The notes beneath the pieces were generated by a model. The model had not been told where the DNA came from and made no database searches. It worked only from the letters and a program-made list of their open reading frames with translations. Positions 1 through 5,095 of a DNA stretch of 5,684 nt are shown here, piece after piece. The position numbers were made by a program, and so were the translations under genes. Origin of the DNA: an uncultured Clostridia bacterium (lineage in GTDB: Bacteria > Bacillota > Clostridia > Oscillospirales > Acutalibacteraceae); contig CANQGN010000104.1 of assembly GCA_947623215.1 (NCBI GenBank), positions 1 through 5,684 of the forward strand, written 5' to 3'. Positions within the stretch are counted from its first letter, which is position 1. Every line of letters begins with the position of its first letter.

Positions 1-30
1 CCGGCGATAAACGGCGGCGCCGTCGTCCAT
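1..30 (-). CDS. 5' end of an unidentified gene (first 10 codons only)
   Basis: On the minus strand an ATG at 30-28 is preceded by GGAGGG (43-38) with a 7-base spacer, the same site and spacing used by the kinase-like gene and secD here. The visible codons read MDDGAAVYRR and stay open to the window edge. Ten residues are too few to identify a product. An acidic start followed by a VYRR-type helix resembles the beginning of small clostridial sigma-70-family factors, but that is a guess from memory. The gene runs in the same direction as the kinase-like gene, 87 bases downstream of its stop, and could be cotranscribed with it because no terminator is visible between them. The start call is fairly good; the function is unknown. 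Confidence 0.5.
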   Translation of the reverse strand, partial: MDDGAAVYRR

Positions 31-117
31 ATCCCGTCCCTCCCGTCTACTGTTATTACGAATGAGCGGCGAAAAATCCTTATAAAATCAAGCGTTTTTA
101 TGTTTTTGCCCACACGG
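31..117. other. short AT-rich intergenic gap, no clear signal
   Basis: This gap separates two minus-strand genes. It is clearly more AT-rich than its surroundings around 61-110. On the minus strand a TATAAG hexamer lies near 79-84, but nothing like a -35 box lies 16-18 bases upstream of it. No stem-loop with a T-run is seen after the kinase-like gene's stop. It could hold a weak promoter for the gene at the left edge, or be plain readthrough. Confidence 0.3.
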
Positions 118-603
118 TCAGCGGTCGGACTCTATCCATACGTCCATTTCTTCTTTGGCGGGCGCTTCAAAGGCCGCCTGTAACTTGGCCGCCAGCCCGT
201 CGTCTACCGGGTAGGCCGCCGTTTCGCCCGCCGCCACCGCCCGATTGCGCGCCAAAACCCGCGCTTGCCACGCCTCGTCGCTTACCGAGAGATAATGCCA
301 CTGAAAGGGAACGCCATGGCCTTTGTAAAAGGCGCTCGCCTCCGCCCGGCCGGCTTTGGTCCAAAAGCCCCAGTCTAATAGCACGTCCGCCCCCGCCCGC
401 AAAACCTCCAGCGATTTGGCGAAAAGGTACCGGCGCACGGCGGCGGCAATTTCGTCGTGCCGCTCCCCCGCGTAGGGCCCGAGCGCCGTTAACATAATTT
501 CGTCTACCGAAAGCAAAACCGCCGCCCGCTGCGCCTGCAACGCCCGGGCGTAGGTGGTCTTCCCGGCGCAGATTTTCCCGCATATCAAAATAACCGACGG
601 CAT
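118..603 (-). CDS. AAA_33-type P-loop ATP-binding protein (small kinase-like, substrate unknown)
   Basis: A 161-residue cytoplasmic protein made essentially of one P-loop domain. Seen: a Walker A motif GKICAGKT at residues 9-16, an acidic pair D34-E35 after the second strand, a Walker-B-like LLDWGFW at 75-81 followed by R86, an arginine-rich lid segment (R115, R119, R121), and a C-terminal FEAP...EEMDVW at 145-156. This order matches the AAA_33/zeta-toxin-like ATP-binding proteins common in Firmicutes, which are related to small-molecule phosphotransferases such as chloramphenicol phosphotransferase. The real substrate cannot be read from sequence. I start at ATG 603 rather than TTG 609: the AGGAGGG site (617-611) is 7 bases from the ATG but only 1 base from the TTG. 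No antitoxin-like partner is adjacent, so a toxin-antitoxin role is not supported. There is no signal peptide or membrane segment. Family confidence is high, functional confidence low. Confidence 0.85.
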   Translation of the reverse strand: MPSVILICGKICAGKTTYARALQAQRAAVLLSVDEIMLTALGPYAGERHDEIAAAVRRYLFAKSLEVLRAGADVLLDWGFWTKAGRAEASAFYKGHGVPFQWHYLSVSDEAWQARVLARNRAVAAGETAAYPVDDGLAAKLQAAFEAPAKEEMDVWIESDR

Positions 604-610
604 AAACAAT

Positions 611-617
611 CCCTCCT
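611..617 (-). promoter_or_regulatory. ribosome binding site deciding the start of the kinase-like gene
   Basis: Reads AGGAGGG on the minus strand, a near-perfect anti-16S match. It sits 7 bases before ATG 603-601 and only 1 base before TTG 609-607, so the ATG is the likely start. Confidence 0.8.
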
Positions 618-623
618 GAGCGG

Positions 624-641
624 TAACAGCCGCTGCTGTTA
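624..641 (-). promoter_or_regulatory. perfect 7-bp inverted repeat at the predicted transcript start
   Basis: TAACAGC at 624-630 and GCTGTTA at 635-641 are exact reverse complements separated by CGCT. The repeat lies just downstream of the candidate -10 box (652-647) of the kinase-like gene, so it covers the expected start point near 640 and ends 7 bases before the ribosome site. It could be an operator bound by a dimeric repressor or a 5'-end stem-loop protecting the mRNA. The palindrome is seen directly; the role is inference. Confidence 0.45.
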
Positions 642-646
642 TGATG

Positions 647-675
647 ATTATACATGATAAAAGAAAAGAAATCTA
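647..675 (-). promoter_or_regulatory. candidate sigma-A promoter for the kinase-like gene
   Basis: On the minus strand TATAAT at 652-647 is a perfect -10 box. The hexamer 17 bases upstream, TAGATT at 675-670, matches the -35 consensus at only 3 of 6 positions. This suggests a weaker or activator-dependent promoter. The expected start is near 640, giving a leader of roughly 35 bases to ATG 603. Confidence 0.55.
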
Positions 676-733
676 CCACGGAGCGAACACTCCGCCCGAT
701 TTTCCTCGCCGCAACGCCCGCCCCGGCCCGTTT

Positions 734-775
734 TTGCCCCCTTTTTCCTTCAAAAACCGAAAAGGGGGCGGTTTT
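734..775 (+). terminator. terminator-like hairpin between the divergent promoters
   Basis: GCCCCCTTTT at 736-745 pairs perfectly with AAAAGGGGGC at 760-769 around a 14-base loop. Two G-U pairs (734-735 with 770-771) can extend the stem, and TTTT follows at 772-775, so it reads as an intrinsic terminator on the plus strand. No plus-strand gene lies upstream of it in this region. It ends 14 bases before the secD -35 box, so it is not part of the secD mRNA from that promoter. It may insulate secD from stray transcription or be left over from a lost gene. Confidence 0.4.
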
Positions 776-789
776 ACGAATGGTTTTTA

Positions 790-818
790 TTGACTTTTTG
801 TCCGCCTTATACTATAAT
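790..818 (+). promoter_or_regulatory. sigma-A promoter of secDF
   Basis: TTGACT at 790-795 and TATAAT at 813-818 are separated by exactly 17 bases, giving 11 of 12 consensus matches. Transcription should start near 825-826, about 48 bases before the secD ATG. This is a strong, apparently constitutive promoter, as expected for an export component. A long open frame starting with the TTG of this -35 box exists but is not translated sequence. Confidence 0.9.
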
Positions 819-829
819 AGTCGTTACTG

Positions 830-850
830 GTGTGCGAACGGGTCGCATAC
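830..850 (+). promoter_or_regulatory. stem-loop in the secD 5' leader
   Basis: GTGTGCGA at 830-837 can pair with TCGCATAC at 843-850 (seven Watson-Crick pairs and one G-U) around the loop ACGGG. It begins about 4 bases after the predicted transcript start and leaves the ribosome site at 861-866 free. A stabilising 5' hairpin is the simplest reading. No leader peptide with its own start and ribosome site is present. Confidence 0.4.
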
Positions 851-860
851 ACACTTATTT

Positions 861-866
861 GGAGGG
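861..866 (+). promoter_or_regulatory. ribosome binding site deciding the secD start
   Basis: GGAGGG lies 7 bases before ATG 874 and only 1 base before the in-frame ATG 868. The start at 874 (MKRSGK...) is therefore preferred; using 868 would add only two residues. Confidence 0.8.
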
Positions 867-873
867 AATGCCT

Positions 874-2301
874 ATGAAGCGTTCAGGAAAAATCACCTGC
901 GTGGTGGTTGCCCTGCTCATCTTCGCTTTCGCCGCTTTTTCCTTTTTTGGCCTGAAAACCTATTACGGCGACAGGGAAGACATTTATGTGAAAGGAGCCG
1001 GGGATATTCGCTGGGGGATTGACATCCAGGGCGGCGTTGAGGCCATTTTCACTCCCGACGTGACCGAAGCGGAATTCGCGGCCATTACGGCCGATGATAT
1101 GGCGGACGCCGAAACCATTATCAACACCCGCCTGGTGAACGAAAATATTACCGACAGCGAAGTGTATACCGATAACGACAACAAGCAGATTATCGTGCGC
1201 TTCCCCTGGCAGTCGGAAGAAACCGACTACGACCCCGCCGCCGCGGTAGCGGAGCTGGGCGAAACGGCCATGGTTATTTTTCGGCAGGGGAGCGAGGCCA
1301 CCGGTACCGTGCTGCTGCAAGGCGCGGAAGACGTGGCCAGTGCCGACGCCGGGTATGTGGACAATACCGACTACACCGGCTACGTGGTGAGCTTGTCGCT
1401 GACCGACGTGGGCCGCACCAAGTTTGCCACCGCAACGCAGGAAAACTTGAACGGCACCATTTCTATCTGGCTGGACGATACGCTGCTCTCTGCCCCCACC
1501 GTGAACGCGGTGATTACCGACGGCGAAGCCATTATTACCGGTATGCCGTCGGTAGAAGAAGCTACCGATTTGGCTGAGAAAATCAACGCCGGTTCGCTGC
1601 CCTTTGCCCTGAAAATAGACGATACCATTCGGGTGATTAACCCCACCATGGGCGAGCGGGCGCTGCAGGTCATGCTGACCGCCGGGATTATCGCCTTTGT
1701 GCTCATTTGCCTGCTCATGGTGGTGAAGTACCGCCTGCCGGGCGTCGTTGCCTGCATTGCCATTTTGGGGCAGATTGCCGGGGTTATCGCCTGCACCAGC
1801 GGCTTCTTTAGCGGGGTAAACAGCTTTACCCTCACCATTCCCGGTATTGCCGGTATTATTCTTTCTATCGGCATGGGGGTTGACTCCAACGTCATTACGG
1901 CCGAGCGTATTCGCGAAGAGCTGCGGCTGAACAACAAAACCATAGACGGCGCCATAGACGCCGGCTTCTCTAACGCCTTCTCCGCCATTTTAGACGGCAA
2001 CATTACCAACGTCATCGTTGCCCTGATATTGATGGGCATTTTCGGCCCCTATAACGACGTGTGGGCCAAGGTGCTGTGGCCCTTTATGTGGCTGTACAAC
2101 CACACCATTGGGTACATTCCCGGGCTTGCCATTGCCAACACCATTACCGGTTCCATTTACTCCTTCGGCTACACCCTGCTCATCGGCGTGATTTTCAACT
2201 TCATTATGGGGGTAGGGGCTTCCCGCTTAATGCTCAAGGGCGCTTCCCGGTTCCGGTTTTTGCGCAAGCCCACAATGTATGGAGGTGTGAAACATGGCTG
2301 A
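874..2301 (+). CDS. secD: protein translocase subunit SecD
   Basis: SecD is a membrane subunit of the SecDF complex, an RND-superfamily relative that uses the proton gradient to help SecYEG finish export of proteins. The product is 475 residues. Seen: a short basic N-terminus and first membrane helix at about 8-27; the family signature WGIDIQGGVEAIF at 47-59; an extracytoplasmic P1 region to about 260; LPFALKI at 242-248 leading into helix 2 (about 264-285); helices at about 289-308 and 316-340; the conserved IPGIAGIILSIGMGVDSN (322-339) with ERIREEL (344-350); and ILDGNITN (372-379). D337 is the expected key aspartate, although the usual AVDAN reads GVDSN. About 30 extra residues (392-424, with hydrophobic WPFMWLY) precede the last helix pair (428-450). 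The length fits compact Gram-positive SecD rather than the 615-residue E. coli protein. It overlaps secF by 8 bases, implying translational coupling. Confidence 0.96.
   Translation: MKRSGKITCVVVALLIFAFAAFSFFGLKTYYGDREDIYVKGAGDIRWGIDIQGGVEAIFTPDVTEAEFAAITADDMADAETIINTRLVNENITDSEVYTDNDNKQIIVRFPWQSEETDYDPAAAVAELGETAMVIFRQGSEATGTVLLQGAEDVASADAGYVDNTDYTGYVVSLSLTDVGRTKFATATQENLNGTISIWLDDTLLSAPTVNAVITDGEAIITGMPSVEEATDLAEKINAGSLPFALKIDDTIRVINPTMGERALQVMLTAGIIAFVLICLLMVVKYRLPGVVACIAILGQIAGVIACTSGFFSGVNSFTLTIPGIAGIILSIGMGVDSNVITAERIREELRLNNKTIDGAIDAGFSNAFSAILDGNITNVIVALILMGIFGPYNDVWAKVLWPFMWLYNHTIGYIPGLAIANTITGSIYSFGYTLLIGVIFNFIMGVGASRLMLKGASRFRFLRKPTMYGGVKHG
2047..2145 (+). other. extra segment in SecD between canonical TM5 and TM6
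   Basis: Residues 392-424 of SecD separate the helix ending in ALILMGIFG (383-391) from the conserved SIYSFGYTLLIGV (427-439). In most SecD proteins these elements are joined by only a few residues (a GxGPVKGFAxTL-type link). The extra stretch contains aromatic, hydrophobic LWPFMWLYNHTIGYIPGL, which could be a re-entrant or interfacial helix. My recollection is that related clostridial SecD proteins share it, so it is probably a lineage trait rather than an error. Confidence 0.55.
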
Positions 2302-3751
2302 AGCACGCAAAAACTTTGATTTTATCGGCAAGCGCAAGCTCTTTCTCATTATTGCCGCCTGTATTTTGGTCGCCGGGGTGATTGCCAACCTGTTTCTCGG
2401 TACCGAGCTGGACATTAACTTTAAAGGCGGCGCCATTTTCACCTATTCGTTCTCGGCAGAGGTAGACCGCGACGCGGCGGCCGCCATTGCCGCAGAGCAT
2501 TTGGGCGACGACGTAAACGTTGCCTTCTCGCGCGACGTTTCGGGCGAAAATTTGCAGGCCACCTTTACGCTGGTGAAGGTGCCCTCTACCCTGCTTACCT
2601 ACTCGGTAAGCGGCAGCAAGCCGGACGTAGAGGCCCTGACCGCCTCTGCCAAAGAGATTTTTCAGTGTGAAACGACCGTAAGCTACGACGCCGACCAAAC
2701 CACCTTGACGGTAGACCCCTCCGCCGTGGTGACCGACGCCATGGTAGAGGAATTTACCCAGTCGCTTTCCTCCACAGAAGAAGGTGCCCCGTCGTATACG
2801 CTACAATCCTCTAACACCGTCAGCGAGTTGGCCGACGCCATGCTGGACGATTTGGTAGCCAAGTTCGGCACCGCCTTTACCTTTGCCTACACCCCGGCAG
2901 AAAAGGACGGGCTGAATGAAGAAGACGCCACCAAAGCGGTAGAAGACGCGCTGACCGCCACGCTGAACGAAGCGGCCGGTGCGGCCGCGGCGGACGCCGA
3001 CGTAACCGTAGCGGTAGACGCCGACGCCAAAACCGTGACCGTTCGCCCCGCCTCTGGCAACCGCGCCTTTACCGAGGCAGACGCCAAAACCATTACCGAG
3101 GCGCTGCAAACCGCCTTCCCCAAGGCGGGGGTGTCGCTTAAAAGTTCCGTTTACAACGCCGTAACGCTGGTTACCTCTAACAGCGTAAAGGCTACCGTGG
3201 GCAAGGGCTTCTTTATTAAGTGCCTGTTTGCCATGGTGCTGGGCGGCATTTTCTTAACCCTTTACATTGGCATTCGCTTCCGGCGCATCGGCGGCGTTTC
3301 GGCCGGGTTGTTCGCCACCTTCGCCCTGATACACGATATTTTAATTTCCTATTTCGTCTACGTGGTCTTCCGCATTCCGCTGGACGATAACTTCATCGCC
3401 GTGGTGCTTACTATTCTCGGTTACTCTATTAACGGCACCATTGTGGTGTACGACCGCATTCGCGAAAACGAGCGGCGCTTCGGTACCACCCTTAGCCTGT
3501 CGCAAATCGTCAACCGCTCGGTAAACGAAACGGTCAACCGCAACATTTTCACCTCCCTTTCTACCTTCATCGCCATTGTGGCTATTGCGGTGGTGGCCAA
3601 GATTAACGGTCTGGATTCCATTATCAGCTTCGCCTTCCCCATGGCGGTGGGCATTGTGGCCGGGTTCTACTCCTCGGTGCTGCTCTCCAGCCCCTGGTGG
3701 GCCTGGTGGCGCACCCGCCGGTTAGAAAAAGCGGCCGCCCGCAAAAAGTAA
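2294..3751 (+). CDS. secF: protein translocase subunit SecF with an enlarged extracytoplasmic domain
   Basis: SecF is the partner of SecD in the proton-driven export complex. It starts at ATG 2294, after GGAGGTG (2281-2287), inside the end of secD. The product is 485 residues, against about 290-320 for a usual SecF. Seen: helix 1 at 15-36; the signature ELDINFKGGAIF (38-49); a long acidic, alanine/threonine-rich extracytoplasmic region to about 300; then the conserved core with TVGKGFFIK (301-309), helix 2 (308-326), RFRR (328-331), HD at 347-348, helices at 333-356 and 364-386, GYSINGTIVVYDRIREN (376-392), NETVNRNIFTSLST (411-424), and last helices at 419-437 and 441-467. The usual GYSINDT motif has glycine at 381 in place of aspartate. 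The extra 180 or so residues lie between about 97 and 283 and appear to duplicate part of P1. The basic C-terminus (RRLEKAAARKK) fits a cytoplasmic tail. Reading frame and core motifs are intact, so it is probably functional. Confidence 0.95.
   Translation: MAEARKNFDFIGKRKLFLIIAACILVAGVIANLFLGTELDINFKGGAIFTYSFSAEVDRDAAAAIAAEHLGDDVNVAFSRDVSGENLQATFTLVKVPSTLLTYSVSGSKPDVEALTASAKEIFQCETTVSYDADQTTLTVDPSAVVTDAMVEEFTQSLSSTEEGAPSYTLQSSNTVSELADAMLDDLVAKFGTAFTFAYTPAEKDGLNEEDATKAVEDALTATLNEAAGAAAADADVTVAVDADAKTVTVRPASGNRAFTEADAKTITEALQTAFPKAGVSLKSSVYNAVTLVTSNSVKATVGKGFFIKCLFAMVLGGIFLTLYIGIRFRRIGGVSAGLFATFALIHDILISYFVYVVFRIPLDDNFIAVVLTILGYSINGTIVVYDRIRENERRFGTTLSLSQIVNRSVNETVNRNIFTSLSTFIAIVAIAVVAKINGLDSIISFAFPMAVGIVAGFYSSVLLSSPWWAWWRTRRLEKAAARKK
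2672..3205 (+). repeat. probable internal duplication in the SecF extracytoplasmic domain
   Basis: Two stretches of the protein follow the same pattern. Residues 127-182 read TTVSYDADQTTLTVDPSA, then a helix TDAMVEEFTQSL, then SYTLQSSNTV. Residues 237-304 read VTVAVDADAKTVTVRPAS, then a helix TEADAKTITEAL, then AVTLVTSNSV. The second copy runs into the conserved TVGKG before helix 2, so the first looks like an extra copy of the end of P1. Each is preceded by a helical segment (about 112-124 and 211-227). A 12-base identical stretch (GACGCCAAAACC at 3023-3034 and 3080-3091) lies inside the second copy only and may be codon coincidence. The alignment was done by eye. Confidence 0.5.
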
Positions 3752-3779
3752 CCATTCGGCAAAACCGAACGAAAACAGC

Positions 3780-3828
3780 AACCCGCCCGTTCCTTTTGGG
3801 ACTCCAAAAGAGGAACGGGCGGGTTTTT
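3780..3828 (+). terminator. strong intrinsic terminator of secDF, shared with convergent folC
   Basis: ACCCGCCCGTTCC (3781-3793) pairs perfectly with GGAACGGGCGGGT (3812-3824). An inner TTTTGG/CCAAAA stem closes a GACT loop, and TTTTT follows at 3824-3828. It lies 28 bases after the secF stop. Read on the minus strand, the same stem is followed by TTGCTGTTTT, a broken T-run, so it may also stop folC transcripts less efficiently. Confidence 0.93.
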
Positions 3829-3838
3829 ATCGGTTGAT

Positions 3839-5095
3839 TTACCTGTCGCTTTCAAGCGCCGCCAGGCATTCGCCCGCCAAATAAAGCGAGCCGAAGATGA
3901 CGGTGGCCTCCCGGTTATGCAGCAGCCCCTGCCAAAAGCCGGGGGAAGACTGCCCCGTTTGCACCGGGCAGTAGGGGGCAAAATAGGGGGCCAGCCGGGC
4001 GGCCGGCAGGGCGCGGGGGTTTTGGGGGGTAAGGGCGGTAAGGCGGCAAAGGTGCGGGCCTAAGGCGGCGGCCAGCTCGCGGGCGGGTTTGTCGCCCAGC
4101 ACGCCGCACACCCCGGCGATTTTGGCCTCTCCCAGCCAGTCGGTTAAGGTGTCGGCCAGCGCCGCCGCGCCGCCGGGGCTGTGGGCGCCGTCCAGCAGCA
4201 GCAGGGGGTCGCGCCGCAGCAGCTGGCAGCGGCCGGGGTGCACGGCATTGGCCAGCCCAATATGTACGGCTTCCTGCGATATACGCCAGCCCTGCCGGCG
4301 CAGCTCCTTTACCATGGCCAGCACCGTAACGGCGTTTTGGGGCTGGAACCGCCCGGTAAGCGAGAGGGTATAGGCCTCCCCCTCGTAAGAAAAGCGGGTT
4401 TCGCCGGGGGCAGTGGGCCCCGGCGTGGGGTCGCCCGGCAGCAGCAGGGGGCAGCCCACCGCCGCCGCCCGCCGCCGGGCCACCGCCGCTACCCCCGCCG
4501 GTTGGCCGGGGGCCAGCACGGCCGGGCAGCCGGGCTTTAGAATGCCGCATTTTTCGCCCGCTATGGCCTCTACCGTATCGCCCAGCCACTCGGTATGGTC
4601 CAGCGAAATAGAGGTAATGGCGACAACCAGCGGGCGGGCGAGCAGGTTGGTGGCGTCTAACCGGCCGCCCACGCCGGTTTCCAGCACTGCTATATCGCAG
4701 GGGGAATCGGCAAACCAGCAAAAGGCCACGGCGGTAAGAAAAGCAAATTGCGACAGCGCCGCCCCTGTTTGCTCCATGGCGCGGCGCACGCGGTCGGCTA
4801 AGGCGGCGTAGGTTTCTTGTGCGATTTTCTCCCCGTTCATTTGAAACCGCTCGCGAAAGTCTACTAGATAAGGAGAAGTAAAGAGCCCCACCCGGTAGCC
4901 CGCCGCCCCAAGCACGGCGGCCGCCATGGCGCACACCGAGCCCTTGCCGTTGGTACCGGCCACGTGTAGATACATGCGGCGGCTGTTTTGGGGGTCGCCC
5001 AGCGCCTGCATCACCTGCGCCAACGGCAAAAGGCCCGGCGATGAGCCGAGCCTTGGCAGCGAATGGGTAAAGGCAAGCGCCTCTTCGTAGGTCAT
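3839..5095 (-). CDS. folC: bifunctional folylpolyglutamate synthase / dihydrofolate synthase
   Basis: FolC is a cytoplasmic Mur-ligase-type enzyme that adds glutamate to reduced folates using ATP; most bacterial members also join dihydropteroate and glutamate to make dihydrofolate. The 418 residues match the family's usual 420-440. Seen: a typical N-terminus MTYEEALAFTHSLPRLG; the P-loop HVAGTNGKGS (44-53); LFTSPYLVDFRERF (71-84); LETGVGGRLDATN (138-150); SLDHTEWLGDTVEAIAGEKCGILK (164-187), in two parts SLDHTEWLG and GEKCGILK, the latter with the lysine that is carbamylated in this family; LLDGAHSP (300-307) in the C-terminal domain; GVLGDKP (331-337); and FGSLYLAGE (401-409). Two usual residues differ: TSPHL is TSPYL and DGAHNP is DGAHSP. 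The start overlaps the valS stop in an ATGA, and the adjacent valS-folC order is known from Bacillus. It is extremely GC-rich, more so than secDF. Whether both activities are kept cannot be decided from the sequence. Confidence 0.95.
   Translation of the reverse strand: MTYEEALAFTHSLPRLGSSPGLLPLAQVMQALGDPQNSRRMYLHVAGTNGKGSVCAMAAAVLGAAGYRVGLFTSPYLVDFRERFQMNGEKIAQETYAALADRVRRAMEQTGAALSQFAFLTAVAFCWFADSPCDIAVLETGVGGRLDATNLLARPLVVAITSISLDHTEWLGDTVEAIAGEKCGILKPGCPAVLAPGQPAGVAAVARRRAAAVGCPLLLPGDPTPGPTAPGETRFSYEGEAYTLSLTGRFQPQNAVTVLAMVKELRRQGWRISQEAVHIGLANAVHPGRCQLLRRDPLLLLDGAHSPGGAAALADTLTDWLGEAKIAGVCGVLGDKPARELAAALGPHLCRLTALTPQNPRALPAARLAPYFAPYCPVQTGQSSPGFWQGLLHNREATVIFGSLYLAGECLAALESDR

Noticed and set aside
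118..603. A toxin-antitoxin module based on the zeta-toxin-like fold.
   Set aside because: No small antitoxin-like gene flanks it within the window, and the family also contains many ordinary kinases.
679..694. A 5-bp inverted repeat CGGAG-N6-CTCCG upstream of the kinase-like promoter.
   Set aside because: It is too short to separate from chance in GC-rich sequence and has no terminator or clear operator placement.
790..873. N-terminal extension of SecD from TTG 790.
   Set aside because: The codons are the sigma-A promoter and untranslated leader; a well-spaced GGAGGG points to ATG 874.
654..1022. A plus-strand open frame of 122 codons starting ATG at 654.
   Set aside because: It has no ribosome site, reads through the hairpin, the secD promoter and the secD start, and has no recognisable motif.
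883..2039. Long minus-strand open frames opposite secD, and similar ones opposite secF.
   Set aside because: They are antisense shadows of strongly conserved SecD and SecF coding sequence, with no ribosome site or recognisable product.
118..3853. Both the kinase-like protein and FolC end in the residues ESDR.
   Set aside because: The four residues use different codons and the proteins are unrelated, so this is coincidence rather than a shared tail or duplication.
4190..4452. Repeated AGCAGCAGGGGG-like sequence at about 4195-4208 and 4439-4450.
   Set aside because: These are antisense CTG leucine runs (LLLL and LLL) followed by proline or glycine-rich codons in folC, explained by codon bias.
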